A stretch of DNA of 64,000 nt. Origin: Paracoccus kondratievae (GTDB lineage: Bacteria > Pseudomonadota > Alphaproteobacteria > Rhodobacterales > Rhodobacteraceae). The notes beneath the pieces are model-generated. The model was not told the origin of the DNA and made no database searches. It worked only from the letters and a program-made list of their open reading frames with translations. Position numbers and translations under genes: made by a program. The DNA lies in NCBI RefSeq assembly GCF_009301415.1, contig NZ_CP045072.1, forward strand, positions 345,501 to 409,500, written 5' to 3'. The first letter of the stretch is position 1. Every line of letters begins with the position of its first letter. Positions 28,420-36,939 of the stretch are shown in pieces.

Positions 28420-29035
28420 CCTGCGGCCTGATCCCGGCCCGGCGCTTGCAGAGCTGCTTGCGCCGGTTTCGGGCGGGCAGATGGCTCTTGTGGCGGCGGG
28501 GTTCAGCACCCCCCTTGGCGGGATGATCGCGGTTGCAGATGACGCCCGGCTGCATCTGCTGGAGTTTGTTGAGCGCAAGGAACTGCCCGCCGAGCTGATG
28601 CGCCTGCACCGGATTGCCGGGGGAGGCATCAGCGCCGGACGGAATGCCGTCATCGACCGGACCGAGGGCCAGATCGCCGGCTATTTTGCCGGAACGCTTG
28701 CCGGGTTCGACCTGCCTCTGGCGCTGTATGGCACGCCTTTTCAGCAAGAGGTCTGGCAGGCGCTGCAGCAGATCCCTCCGGGCATCACCATCAGTTACAG
28801 CGAGCTTGCGCGGCGCGTCGGGCGGCCTTTGGCAGTGCGGGCTGCAGCAGGGGCAAATGGCGCCAACCAGCTTGCCATAGTGATTCCCTGCCATCGCGTA
28901 ACCGGTTTGGACGGGCAGCTGACCGGCTATGGTGGCGGGCTGTGGCGCAAACGGGCTTTGCTCGATCATGAAAACCGGGCATATTCCGCCGTAATCCGGG
29001 GCGACGGGCCGCGAAAACCCGGCGAAAAGGCTTGA
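28403..29035 (+). CDS. ogt: Methylated-DNA--protein-cysteine methyltransferase
   Basis: 210-residue suicide DNA-repair protein. It has an N-terminal methyltransferase-1N-like domain and a C-terminal DNA-binding domain with the active-site PCHRV (Cys163) and the TPFQQEVWQAL block. It transfers O6-alkyl groups from guanine to itself. There is no AraC or Ada zinc domain, so this is Ogt-like, not Ada. It overlaps meaB by 17 bp, implying coupled translation. Confidence 0.91.
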   Translation: MSAGPDLRPDPGPALAELLAPVSGGQMALVAAGFSTPLGGMIAVADDARLHLLEFVERKELPAELMRLHRIAGGGISAGRNAVIDRTEGQIAGYFAGTLAGFDLPLALYGTPFQQEVWQALQQIPPGITISYSELARRVGRPLAVRAAAGANGANQLAIVIPCHRVTGLDGQLTGYGGGLWRKRALLDHENRAYSAVIRGDGPRKPGEKA

Positions 29036-29149
29036 CGCGCTGGCCGTCTGCCTTTATCCCCCGCAAACGGATTTCCGGGCGCTGCCACGCGGCGCCCTTT
29101 CATATTGCGGGCAGACGCCCGTGCAGGATCGAAGCGAAGGAACAAGATC

Positions 29150-29425
29150 ATGTCGCGCGTTTGCGAACTGACCGGCAAGGGCCCGATGAGCGGCAACAAC
29201 GTGTCCCACGCCAACAACAAGACCCGCCGCCGGTTTCTGCCGAACCTGAACGAAGTTTCGCTGCTGTCGGAGAAACTGGGCCGCAGCTTCCAGCTGCGCA
29301 TCTCGGCCGCGGCGCTGCGTTCGGTTGACCACCGTGGCGGTCTGGACGCTTTCCTGGCCAAGGCCAAGGACTCTGAGCTGTCCGAGCGTGCCCTGAAAAT
29401 CAAGCGCGATCTGGCGAAAGCCTGA
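29150..29425 (+). CDS. rpmB: 50S ribosomal protein L28
   Basis: 91 residues with the L28 opening [20 protein letters not shown] and the RRRFLPNL block, then a basic helical end. AAGGA precedes the ATG at 9 bp. The single early Cys (C5) is kept but there is no zinc CxxC set, so it is the C-minus type. Flanked by its own terminator; likely a single-gene unit. Confidence 0.96.
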   Translation: MSRVCELTGKGPMSGNNVSHANNKTRRRFLPNLNEVSLLSEKLGRSFQLRISAAALRSVDHRGGLDAFLAKAKDSELSERALKIKRDLAKA

Positions 29426-29476
29426 TTCGCGATTTCCCGACAGGGGTTCCGATTTGGCCCCGTTGAGGATGCGTGC

Positions 29477-29505
29477 GCCCTGCCGTTCCCGGCGGGGCTT
29501 TTTCG
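29477..29505 (+). terminator. Terminator of rpmB
   Basis: GCCCTGCC and GGCGGGGC pair over 8 bp with one G-T wobble, followed by TTTTT. Confidence 0.85.
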
Positions 29506-29562
29506 CGTGAATGCTCTCTGGCATCCTTGGCTTAACCCGCTGCGACCGGAATGAGGCCTGCC

Positions 29563-29979
29563 ATGAAATTCCTTTCTGCCGCTTTCTGTCTGACCTTGCT
29601 GCCCTGCGCCGTGCTGGGACAGGATCTGGTGCTGCGCGATGGCTATGTCCGCTCGACCAATCCCCGGTCCGGCGCGGCTTTCATGGTGATCGAGAATCAG
29701 GGGCAGGTGGCCTGTACACTTTCTGCCGCTGCCTCTGAGGCCGCTCAGCGGGTTGAGCTGCACGGCAACCGCGAAGAGGGCGGGATGATGCGCATGGTCA
29801 AGATGGACCCGGTCGCAATCCCTGCCGGGGGGCGCCACGAACTCGTCCGCGGGGGCGAACATCTGATGCTGATGGGGCTGAACCACCCGCTGGCCGAGGG
29901 GGAGGAGGTCGATCTGGTGCTGGATTTCGGAACCTGCGGCAAGGTCGGGGCGCGCTTACCGGTTCGGAACGGGCGCTAA
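29563..29979 (+). CDS. Periplasmic copper chaperone, PCu(A)C family
   Basis: 138 residues with a signal peptide (cut near VLGQ, residue ~19). It has the cupredoxin-like PCu(A)C domain: copper ligands are the His in RVELHGN, Met residues in GGMMRMVKM, and HLM in GGEHLMLMGL, following the HxnM...HxM pattern. These proteins deliver Cu(I) to cytochrome oxidase. An in-frame ATG 12 bp upstream is possible; the chosen one gives a typical signal peptide. A two-gene neighbourhood with CopA and TesA on the opposite strand follows. Confidence 0.9.
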   Translation: MKFLSAAFCLTLLPCAVLGQDLVLRDGYVRSTNPRSGAAFMVIENQGQVACTLSAAASEAAQRVELHGNREEGGMMRMVKMDPVAIPAGGRHELVRGGEHLMLMGLNHPLAEGEEVDLVLDFGTCGKVGARLPVRNGR

Positions 29980-29996
29980 CCGCCTACCTTTGGTGA

Positions 29997-30635
29997 TCAG
30001 CGCGGGATGCTGGCAGCGGCGATCAGTTCCTCGACCTTGGGGCCCAGCGATTCGATGATCAGTCTGACCCCCTCAGCCGAGGCATGCAGCTTGTCGGATT
30101 GCAGCATGGTTTTGTAATCTTCGCCCGGCAGGTCAAAAAGCGGCTGGTAGAGGTTTTCCATCAGCAAGGTGCCGTGTTTTTGGGCCAGGCGGGGCCAGAT
30201 CGTGGCCCAGTCCTCGCGCAGCGGATCGTTCTCGTCCGGCAAGGCGATGCCGACCAGCAAGAGCGGCTTTCCGCCCTTGCCGGCCTGTTTCAGAATCGAA
30301 TCCAGATTGTCCTCGACCATGGCCGGACCGAAACCCATCAGCAGGTCGTTGCCGCCCAGCTCGACGATCACCGCATCGGGTTTATGGCGGGCCAGCGAAT
30401 AGCCGATCCGTACCCGCCCGCCGGCGGTGGTGTCGCCCGAAAGGCCTCCGTTCAGCACAACCACGTCATGGCCACGCGCCTTTAGCCAGCTCTGCAGCTG
30501 CGGCACCAGCCCGTGACGGCGCGGCAGACCATAACCTTCGGTCAGGCTGTCGCCAAAGGCGAGAATGCGCAGCGGGGCGGCCGCCGCCATCTGTGCGGCG
30601 GCCAGGGTCATGATCAGGACAAGGATTCTCAGCAT
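29997..30635 (-). CDS. tesA: Periplasmic GDSL esterase / acyl-CoA thioesterase I (TesA-like)
   Basis: 212 residues with a signal peptide (MLRILVLIMTLAAAQMAAAA). SGNH-hydrolase blocks are present: ILAFGDSLTEGYGL (Ser nucleophile), GLSGDTT, GGNDLL, and the C-terminal DKLHASAEG with the catalytic Asp-x-x-His. It hydrolyses thioesters, lysophospholipids and aryl esters in the periplasm; the true substrate is unknown. Its ATG overlaps the copA stop by one base (TAATG), so it is co-translated with copA. Confidence 0.91.
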   Translation of the reverse strand: MLRILVLIMTLAAAQMAAAAPLRILAFGDSLTEGYGLPRRHGLVPQLQSWLKARGHDVVVLNGGLSGDTTAGGRVRIGYSLARHKPDAVIVELGGNDLLMGFGPAMVEDNLDSILKQAGKGGKPLLLVGIALPDENDPLREDWATIWPRLAQKHGTLLMENLYQPLFDLPGEDYKTMLQSDKLHASAEGVRLIIESLGPKVEELIAAASIPR

Positions 30636-33058
30636 TATCCGGCTCGTTTCAGGCGCAATGCGTTGCTGACCACAAAGACCGATGACAGTGCCATCGCACC
30701 CGCCCCCAGCATGGGCGAAAGCTGTGGCCCGCCAAAGGGCACCAGCGCCCCCATGGCCACCGGAATCAGCGCGGCATTATAGCCAAAGGCCCAGAACAGG
30801 TTCTGCCGGATGTTGCGCATGACGCTGCGCGACAGGCGGATGGCACGCACCACGCCCAACGGGTCGCCGCCGATCAGAACCACCTCGGCCGATTCGATGG
30901 CGACATCGGTGCCGGTGCCGATGGCGATGCCGGTCTCGGCCGCGGCAAGCGCCGGGGCGTCGTTGATCCCGTCACCGACAAAGACCGTGCCTGCGCCCAT
31001 ATCGCGGATCGCGGCCAGCTTGCCCTCGGGCAGGACGCCGGCGGTCACGCGGTCGATGCCAAGCTGGCGGCCAACCGCCTCGGCCGTGGCCTGCACATCA
31101 CCCGAGATCATCGCAGTCTGCAGGTCCAGTTCGTGCAGCTTTGTCACCGTTTCTGCAGCCTCGGGGCGGATCGGGTCGGCCAGCGCCATGGCTGCTACAT
31201 GCTGGCCGTCGACGGCCAGATGCACGGGGGTTGCGCCATTCGCAGCCCATCCCCGGGCAGCCGCGATCAGCGTGGGCGAGGTGGTGATCCCGCTTTCGGT
31301 CAGCGCGGCGGCATTGCCGATCAGCAGTGCGCGTCCCTCGACCCGGGCTGACAGGCCGCGTCCCACCGTGGCCTGGACGTCCTCGGCCGGGGGCAGCTCC
31401 AGCCCTTTGTCACGGGCGGCAGCAGTGATGGCGGCGGCAAGAGGATGCTCGGAACGTGCCTCGGCAGACGCGGCAAGGCGCAGCGCATCTTCGGGCGTCA
31501 TGCCCTCGGCCTTGATCGCGGTCAGGGCGGGCGCGCCCTGGGTCAGCGTTCCGGTCTTGTCAAAGGCGACGATGCGGGCATCGGCCAGCCGTTGCAGCGC
31601 ATCGCCGCGCCGGAACAGCACGCCCAGTTCGGCACCCCGCCCGGTGCCGACCATGATCGAGACCGGCACCGCCAGCCCCATTGCACAGGGGCAGGCGATG
31701 ATCAGGACCGATATCGCCGCAACCATCGCTTGCCCGAGCGAGCCGGTAAAGATCAGCCACAGCGCAAAGGACAGGATCGCAAGCCCGATCACGACCGGAA
31801 CAAAGACCGCGGTGATGCGGTCCACCAGTGCCTGAACCGGAAGTTTGGTTGCCTGTGCATCCTCGACCATGCGGATGATGCGCGCAAGAACCGTGTCGCC
31901 ACCCGTGGCGGTGACGCGATAGGCAAGGGCCGAGGTGCCGTTGACCGTGCCGCCGGTCACGGGGTCTCCGGTCGTTTTGCTGACCGGAGCCGGCTCGCCC
32001 GTCAGCATGGATTCGTCGATGGCGCCGCTGCCCTCGGTCAGCACACCGTCGACGGCCACCCGCTCGCCCGGGCGCAGGTGGACGATGTCACCGGTGCGCA
32101 GTTCGGCCACCGGAATGTCGCGGATGCTGCCGTTCCGTTCGACCCGGGTGGTGTCTGGGGTAAGCTCGATCAGGCGGCGGATGGCGTCGCCCGCCTGTCC
32201 TTTGGCCCGCGCCTCAAGCCAGCGGCCCAGCAGAATCAGCGTGACGATGACGGCGGCGGCCTCGTAATAGACATGGACTGATTCAGACGGCAGCAGGCCC
32301 GGCGCAAAGGTTGCCACGGTCGAATAGAGCCACGCCGCCGAGGCACCAAGCGCGACCAGGCTGTTCATCTCGGGTGCGCGGCGCATCAGGGCGGGAAAGC
32401 CGATGCGAAAGAACATCCGCCCCGGTCCCGCCAGCACCGCCGTCGTCAGCACGAATTCGCCAATCCACAGCAGGCGCTGGTCCAGCGCCATGGAAATCCA
32501 GTGATGGAAGGCCGGAAAGATATGGCCACCCATTTCGGCCACAAAGATCGGCAGGGTAAGAACCAGCGCGATCAGGAAATTGCGCCGAAGCGTGGCGGCA
32601 TCGGCCGAGTGGTCGTGCATGTGGTGGCCTGCCTCGGCCTGCACCTGCGCGGGATAACCCTTGGCGGTGACCGTCTCGGCCAGCGTCTGGGGCGTTACGG
32701 CGGGGGAATGGTGGACTGTGGCGCTGCCGGTGGCCAGATTGACCTGCGCAGAAGTCACGCCCGGCATGGCCGAGAGCGCCTTTTCGACGCGACCGACGCA
32801 AGAGGCGCAGGTCATCCCGTCGATGTTCAGCCGGGTCTCCAGCGGTTCGGCCGGATAACCGGCACCGGCCAGCGCCTCGATTGCGCGGGGCAGGGCATCG
32901 GCAGAGTTCACGACAAAGCGTGCGCGTCCGGTCGCAAGGTTGACCTGCGGGTTTTCGATCCCCGGTACAGCGGCCAGCGCCTTTTCGACGCGGCCTACAC
33001 AAGAGGCACAGCTCATGCCGGCGATGGTCAGCTCGGCATCGTTATGATGATTTTTCAT
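30635..33058 (-). CDS. copA: Copper-exporting P1B-type ATPase
   Basis: 807-residue heavy-metal ATPase. Two N-terminal HMA domains carry CASC (C17/C20 and C84/C87). Eight membrane helices hold the CPC metal site (IIACPCAMGLAVP). The cytoplasmic part has the phosphatase TGEP, the phosphorylated Asp in DKTGTLT, HP in SEHPLAAAI and GDGINDAP. A His-rich patch (HHMHDHSAD) lies between HMA2 and the first helix. It exports Cu(I) from the cytoplasm. A hairpin covers its ribosome-binding site, so translation is probably regulated. TesA follows, with overlap. Confidence 0.96.
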   Translation of the reverse strand: MKNHHNDAELTIAGMSCASCVGRVEKALAAVPGIENPQVNLATGRARFVVNSADALPRAIEALAGAGYPAEPLETRLNIDGMTCASCVGRVEKALSAMPGVTSAQVNLATGSATVHHSPAVTPQTLAETVTAKGYPAQVQAEAGHHMHDHSADAATLRRNFLIALVLTLPIFVAEMGGHIFPAFHHWISMALDQRLLWIGEFVLTTAVLAGPGRMFFRIGFPALMRRAPEMNSLVALGASAAWLYSTVATFAPGLLPSESVHVYYEAAAVIVTLILLGRWLEARAKGQAGDAIRRLIELTPDTTRVERNGSIRDIPVAELRTGDIVHLRPGERVAVDGVLTEGSGAIDESMLTGEPAPVSKTTGDPVTGGTVNGTSALAYRVTATGGDTVLARIIRMVEDAQATKLPVQALVDRITAVFVPVVIGLAILSFALWLIFTGSLGQAMVAAISVLIIACPCAMGLAVPVSIMVGTGRGAELGVLFRRGDALQRLADARIVAFDKTGTLTQGAPALTAIKAEGMTPEDALRLAASAEARSEHPLAAAITAAARDKGLELPPAEDVQATVGRGLSARVEGRALLIGNAAALTESGITTSPTLIAAARGWAANGATPVHLAVDGQHVAAMALADPIRPEAAETVTKLHELDLQTAMISGDVQATAEAVGRQLGIDRVTAGVLPEGKLAAIRDMGAGTVFVGDGINDAPALAAAETGIAIGTGTDVAIESAEVVLIGGDPLGVVRAIRLSRSVMRNIRQNLFWAFGYNAALIPVAMGALVPFGGPQLSPMLGAGAMALSSVFVVSNALRLKRAG

Positions 33059-33066
33059 TGGCTTAC

Positions 33067-33102
33067 CCTGTCAGAATGCGGGAAGGGCGCTATTCAGACA
33101 GG
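33067..33102 (-). promoter_or_regulatory. Hairpin that would sequester the copA ribosome-binding site
   Basis: In the copA mRNA, CCTGTCTGAAT pairs with ATTCTGACAGG (10 of 11 bp, one T-T mismatch), and the loop can add GCG/CGC with a bulged A. The 3' arm contains the AGG of the copA Shine-Dalgarno (AGGG, 7 nt before the ATG). The 5' arm covers the last codons and stop of the candidate leader ORF. As DNA, the same repeat could instead be a protein-binding operator. Confidence 0.65.
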
Positions 33103-33348
33103 AAACGGCGGAGCCTGCTGGCGCTGGGGCTGGTGATGCAGGACCTGATGGCGCGGCATCCCTTTACCGGGGTCGGGGCGCCAGCGCAGCGCGTGGCCAT
33201 TGCCGGCAAGTGCCGGTCGGGCCTGCCGCAGCCGGGCAGAGACATGACAGCGACAACCACGCCCACTCCGATCCTGGCACAGATGCGGGACAGGTGTGGC
33301 CGCGCGGCGCGGCAGGCGTTCAGTCGGGGCGCAGGTTGCACGGATCAT
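33094..33348 (-). CDS. Candidate leader ORF upstream of copA (Cys- and Pro-containing)
   Basis: 84 codons, ATG preceded by AGGAAAGGA at 9 bp, a strong Shine-Dalgarno. The peptide has C24, C32 and C34 followed by His (CRCH), several further His near the end, and a Pro-rich C terminus (QAPPFPV). The last codons and stop form the 5' arm of the hairpin that covers the copA start. The features resemble CutF-type copper leaders of Rhodobacter, though the sequence is not recognisably the same family. Against it: codon-position GC is highest at first positions, not third, and an overlapping frame (33090-33341, GTG start) shows more coding-like third positions. Confidence 0.38.
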   Translation of the reverse strand: MIRATCAPTERLPRRAATPVPHLCQDRSGRGCRCHVSARLRQARPALAGNGHALRWRPDPGKGMPRHQVLHHQPQRQQAPPFPV

Positions 33349-33486
33349 GGCAGACGGTCCTTTCCTGATGTAACCTGGGCACGTTCCTTGCGCGTTTCAA
33401 CCGCGTCACGGCGCTTTGAGTTGATCCGGGCGGTTCAAGAGGTTAGGCGCTGGATCAAGGAACATCGAAGAATTTGGGACAAACAG
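33349..33486. other. Gene-free part of the copA / L,D-transpeptidase intergenic region
   Basis: The whole space between the copA and transpeptidase start codons is 428 bp. The hairpin and candidate leader ORF take up the copA side; this remainder should hold the divergent promoters. I recognise no protein family in any frame. No CueR-type operator (ACCTTCC...GGAAGGT) was seen. Confidence 0.5.
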
Positions 33487-34071
33487 ATGAATCGCAGACA
33501 GATGCTGATGGCCGCGTTGCCTTTGGTGGCCGTGCCTACGCTGGCTCTGACCCAGGAGCGGGCTCAGCCAGCGGCGCAGACGAAACGTGCCGAGCCCAAG
33601 CGCGACCCCTATGCCCCGACCGAGGTTGCAATCCGCAGCGATTTCGAGGTCGGCAGCATCGTCGTGGTTTCCAAGGACTTTTTCCTGTACCACGTCATCG
33701 CTCCGGGCCGGGCGATCCGCTATGGCGTTGCCGTGGGCAAGGATGAGCTGGTCTGGAAAGGTCGCGCTACGGTCGGTCGCAAGACCGAATGGCCAAGCTG
33801 GACGCCGACCCCTGCGATGATCAAGCGCAAGCCCGCACAATATGCCAAATGGGCTGATGGCATGCCGGGTGGTCCGACCAACCCGCTGGGTGCGCGCGCG
33901 CTGTATCTCTATGACGCCAAGGGCAACGACACCGCGATCCGCATTCACGGCACGACCGAGCCGAATTCGATCGGCCGGGCTGTCTCGAACGGCTGTATCC
34001 GTATGCGTAACGAGGCAGTGATGGACCTGTATGAGCAGGTTCCGATCGGGACTCCGGTCTACGTCTACTAA
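33487..34071 (+). CDS. L,D-transpeptidase (ErfK/YbiS/YcfS/YnhG family)
   Basis: 194 residues. The N terminus MNRRQMLMAALPLVAVPTLA has a twin-Arg-like signal, suggesting Tat or Sec export. The YkuD catalytic domain has RIHGTTEPNSIGRAVSNGCI, with the active His and the SxGC Cys (SNGCIRM). Such enzymes make 3-3 peptidoglycan cross-links or attach lipoproteins. In-frame sequence continues upstream to a TTG but lies in the copA leader; the ATG directly before the signal peptide is preferred. The TAA is followed immediately by the GTG of the next gene. Confidence 0.9.
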   Translation: MNRRQMLMAALPLVAVPTLALTQERAQPAAQTKRAEPKRDPYAPTEVAIRSDFEVGSIVVVSKDFFLYHVIAPGRAIRYGVAVGKDELVWKGRATVGRKTEWPSWTPTPAMIKRKPAQYAKWADGMPGGPTNPLGARALYLYDAKGNDTAIRIHGTTEPNSIGRAVSNGCIRMRNEAVMDLYEQVPIGTPVYVY

Positions 34072-35127
34072 GTGGATATCCGCCTGAAATCGCTGTCGGA
34101 TCCGGCGCTTGCCGGATTCGACACCATTATCGACGTCCGATCTCCGTCGGAATATGCCGAGGATCATCTGCCTGGCGCGGTCAACCTGCCGGTGCTGTCG
34201 GACGAGGAACGTGCCCAGGTCGGCACGATCTACAAACAGGTTTCCCCCTTTGATGCCCGCAAGCTGGGTGGTGCCATGGTCGCCGCCAATGCCGCGCGCC
34301 ACATTGCCGGGTCGCTGGCCGGGCATGGCGGCGGCTGGCGGCCCTTGGTCTATTGCTGGCGGGGCGGTCAGAGGTCGGGTGCCTTTGCGACCATTCTTGC
34401 CCAGATCGGCTGGCGCGTCGGGCGCGTCGGGGGAGGTTACAAGGCATGGCGTGCGCTGGTGGTTGAGCGGGTGCAGCAGTTGGTCACCGCACCTGTCGTG
34501 GTGCTGGACGGCAATACCGGCAGTGCCAAGACCGAGATCCTGCAGCGCCTTGCCGCACGTGGTCATCAGGTCATCGACCTTGAGGGGCTTGCAAATCATC
34601 GTGGCAGCCTGTTTGGCGCGATGCCCGGTGGTCAGCCCAGCCAGAAATGTTTCGAGGGTCGACTTGCCGTGGCGCTGGAGGCTTTGGATTCAAGCCGGCC
34701 GCTGCTTGTCGAGGCCGAGAGTTCGCGCATCGGTGACGTGAACCTGCCACGCGGTATCTGGCAGGCGATCATTGCCGCGCCGCGTATCCGGCTGGCCGTT
34801 CCGGTCGAAGCTCGCGCCGCCTATACTGCCCGGGTCTATGCCGACACCAGCGCCGACCCCGCAGCTGTGGCGCGCATCGTGGAGTTGCTGCGACCGCTGC
34901 ATCCGGCCGAGCGGATAGAGGATTGGTTGCGCCTGATTGACGTCGCCGATTGGGCTGGGCTTGCCGAGGGTCTGATGCGTCACCATTACGACCCGCGCTA
35001 TGACAAGCACCGGGCACGCCATGATGACGGGCGGGGGCCCGTAGTGGCGCTGGAAAGCCTTGAGGACCCCGAGGGCGCAGCTGAACGGGTCGAGGCGGTG
35101 CTGGCCGGGATGAATCTGGCGGGGTAG
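34072..35127 (+). CDS. mnmH: tRNA 2-selenouridine synthase
   Basis: 351 residues. An N-terminal rhodanese domain has the catalytic Cys95 (YCWRGGQRSG), then a P-loop domain with GNTGSAKT (147-154). The enzyme replaces sulfur with selenium at position 34 of certain tRNAs through a geranylated intermediate. It needs selenophosphate from SelD, which is not in the window. The GTG start directly follows the TAA of the transpeptidase gene, so it is probably translationally coupled. No Shine-Dalgarno of note. Confidence 0.92.
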   Translation: MDIRLKSLSDPALAGFDTIIDVRSPSEYAEDHLPGAVNLPVLSDEERAQVGTIYKQVSPFDARKLGGAMVAANAARHIAGSLAGHGGGWRPLVYCWRGGQRSGAFATILAQIGWRVGRVGGGYKAWRALVVERVQQLVTAPVVVLDGNTGSAKTEILQRLAARGHQVIDLEGLANHRGSLFGAMPGGQPSQKCFEGRLAVALEALDSSRPLLVEAESSRIGDVNLPRGIWQAIIAAPRIRLAVPVEARAAYTARVYADTSADPAAVARIVELLRPLHPAERIEDWLRLIDVADWAGLAEGLMRHHYDPRYDKHRARHDDGRGPVVALESLEDPEGAAERVEAVLAGMNLAG

Positions 35128-35150
35128 CGCCGGTGGTCAGGTTGCGTGCC

Positions 35151-35180
35151 TCCGGCGGGGATATTTGAACACGAAAGAAA
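35151..35180. repeat. Interspersed hairpin repeat, copy B (partial)
   Basis: Carries the family core as GGGGATATTTGAACACGAAAG, lying between the ends of convergent mnmH and punA. The flanking CGCCGG ... CCGGCG just after the mnmH stop could form the middle hairpin, but the GGGGGCAGAGCCCCC part is missing. Confidence 0.65.
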
Positions 35181-35185
35181 CGCTG

Positions 35186-35989
35186 TCAGCTGCTCTGGGT
35201 CAGAAAGCGGCGCAGGATGCGTTCCAGCTTGGCGGCACCGAGCGGGGCCATCGCCTTGGTATGTTCGTGGCTGATCGATTCATCCGAAAGCCCCGCGCCC
35301 ATATTGGTGATGACCGAGACGGCTGCACATTTGAGGCCGAGAAAGCGTGCGAGGATCACCTCGGGCACGGTGGACATACCGACCGCGTCAGCGCCGAGGG
35401 TGCGGGCGGCGCGGATTTCGGCTGGGGTTTCGAACGAGGGACCTGAAAACCAGCAATAGACGCCTTCGGGCAGGGGGATGTCCTCGGCCTTGGCAGCGGC
35501 TTTCAGGGCGGCGCGGATTTGCGGGTCATGGGCTTTGGTCATGGGTACGAAGCGGGCCTCGGAAGGTTCGCCGATCAGCGGGTTGGTGCCCGCGAAAGCG
35601 ATATGGTCCGAAAGCAGCATGAGTGAGCCGGGCGGCATCTCGGGGCGCAGGCTGCCGGCGGCATTTGTCAGCAAGAGCCGTTCGCAGCCAAGCGCCTTGA
35701 GCACCTCAAGCGGCAGGCGCATCACATCCGCGCGGCCCGCTTCGTAATAATGCGCCCTGCCGCCGAAGACCGCGACGCGGCGGCCTTCGAGCTGGCCGAT
35801 CACGAGCTGCGGCACATGGCCCGAAACCCCGGCATGGGGAAAGCCGGGCAGGTCGGAATAGGGGATTGCGGTGCCTTCTACCGCGCTGGCGAGATGCCCG
35901 AGGCCAGAGCCGAGGATCAGCCCGTATTCGGGTGCGGCGTTTCCGGCACGGCCCTGGATCAGGCGGGCAAGCTCAGCGCTCTTTGACAT
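35186..35989 (-). CDS. punA: Purine nucleoside phosphorylase
   Basis: 267-residue trimeric-type PNP (family of mammalian PNP and PunA), phosphorolysing purine nucleosides to base and ribose-1-phosphate. Signatures are LILGSGLGHLA with the phosphate-binding Ser, GGRAHYYEAG, LTNAAGSL, and CWFSGPSFETPAEIRA, in which the Glu holds the purine. GGAGGA precedes the chosen ATG, which lies 17 bp inside the end of the permease gene. It is the last gene of a nucleoside-uptake operon, so imported nucleosides can be split at once. Confidence 0.93.
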   Translation of the reverse strand: MSKSAELARLIQGRAGNAAPEYGLILGSGLGHLASAVEGTAIPYSDLPGFPHAGVSGHVPQLVIGQLEGRRVAVFGGRAHYYEAGRADVMRLPLEVLKALGCERLLLTNAAGSLRPEMPPGSLMLLSDHIAFAGTNPLIGEPSEARFVPMTKAHDPQIRAALKAAAKAEDIPLPEGVYCWFSGPSFETPAEIRAARTLGADAVGMSTVPEVILARFLGLKCAAVSVITNMGAGLSDESISHEHTKAMAPLGAAKLERILRRFLTQSS

Positions 35990-36938
35990 AGGGCTCTCCT
36001 CCCGCGCGGGGCGGTATGGCGCGGCCGACAAAGCCGGCCAGGATGATGACGGTCAGGATATAAGGCAGCGCGTTCATGAACATCGACGGCACGGTGACAA
36101 AGCCGAGGTCCAGATTGGGAAAGCGGTTCGCCACTGCCTCGAGCAGACCAAAGAGGAAGGTTGCGCCCAATGCGCTCCATGGTCGCCATTTGGCGAAGAT
36201 GAGTGCCGCCAGTGCGATAAAGCCGCGTCCGGCGGTCATTTCTTTGACGAAACCAGCGGAAATGCCAGTGGCGAGATAGGCTCCGGCAAGCCCGCAAAGC
36301 AGGCCACAGATCAGCACTGCGGCATAACGCAGCCGCGTGACCGAGACCCCGGCGGTATCGACCGAGGCCGGGTTCTCGCCCACCGCGCGCAGCCGCAGGC
36401 CAAAGCGGGTGCGGTAAAGCACCCACCAGGTCAGCGGTACGATGGCGAAGGCGACATAGACAAGGATCGTGTGGCCCGAGATCAGCTCGGCATAGATCGG
36501 GCCGATCACCGGCACCGGGCGCAGGCTGTCGGCAAAGGGCAGGGTGATCGCGTCAAACCGCGCCGCGCCGGATAGCGAGGGGGTTCGGCCGCCGAGCTCA
36601 AAGATCTTTTGCCCTAGCAGAACGGTCAGCCCCGAAGCGAGAAAGTTGATCGCCACGCCCGAGATAAGCTGATTGCCCCGGAAGGTGATCGAGGCAAGCC
36701 CGTGCAGCAGCGCCAGCGCCACTGCGCCTGTGATCCCTGCCAGAAGCCCGGCCCAGGCGCTGCCTGTCGCATAGGCGACCGAGGCCGAGGCAAAGGCCGC
36801 CATCAGCATCTTGCCCTCAAGTCCTATGTCAAAGACGCCGGCACGTTCCGAGTAAAGCCCGGCGAGGCAGGCGAGCAGCAGGGGCGTCATCAGCCGCATG
36901 GCGGAATCAAGGATTTGCAGGATGGTTGCGAAATCCAT
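35973..36938 (-). CDS. Nucleoside ABC transporter, permease 2
   Basis: 321 residues, multi-pass, of the BPD_transp_2 group used by BMP-type nucleoside importers (NupQ/NupC-like). The conserved segment ERAGVFDIGLEGKMLMAAFAS is the family signature. It pairs with the longer permease just upstream and shares its 3' end with the punA start (17-bp overlap). Confidence 0.91.
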   Translation of the reverse strand: MDFATILQILDSAMRLMTPLLLACLAGLYSERAGVFDIGLEGKMLMAAFASASVAYATGSAWAGLLAGITGAVALALLHGLASITFRGNQLISGVAINFLASGLTVLLGQKIFELGGRTPSLSGAARFDAITLPFADSLRPVPVIGPIYAELISGHTILVYVAFAIVPLTWWVLYRTRFGLRLRAVGENPASVDTAGVSVTRLRYAAVLICGLLCGLAGAYLATGISAGFVKEMTAGRGFIALAALIFAKWRPWSALGATFLFGLLEAVANRFPNLDLGFVTVPSMFMNALPYILTVIILAGFVGRAIPPRAGGEPYVKER

Positions 36939-36939
36939 C

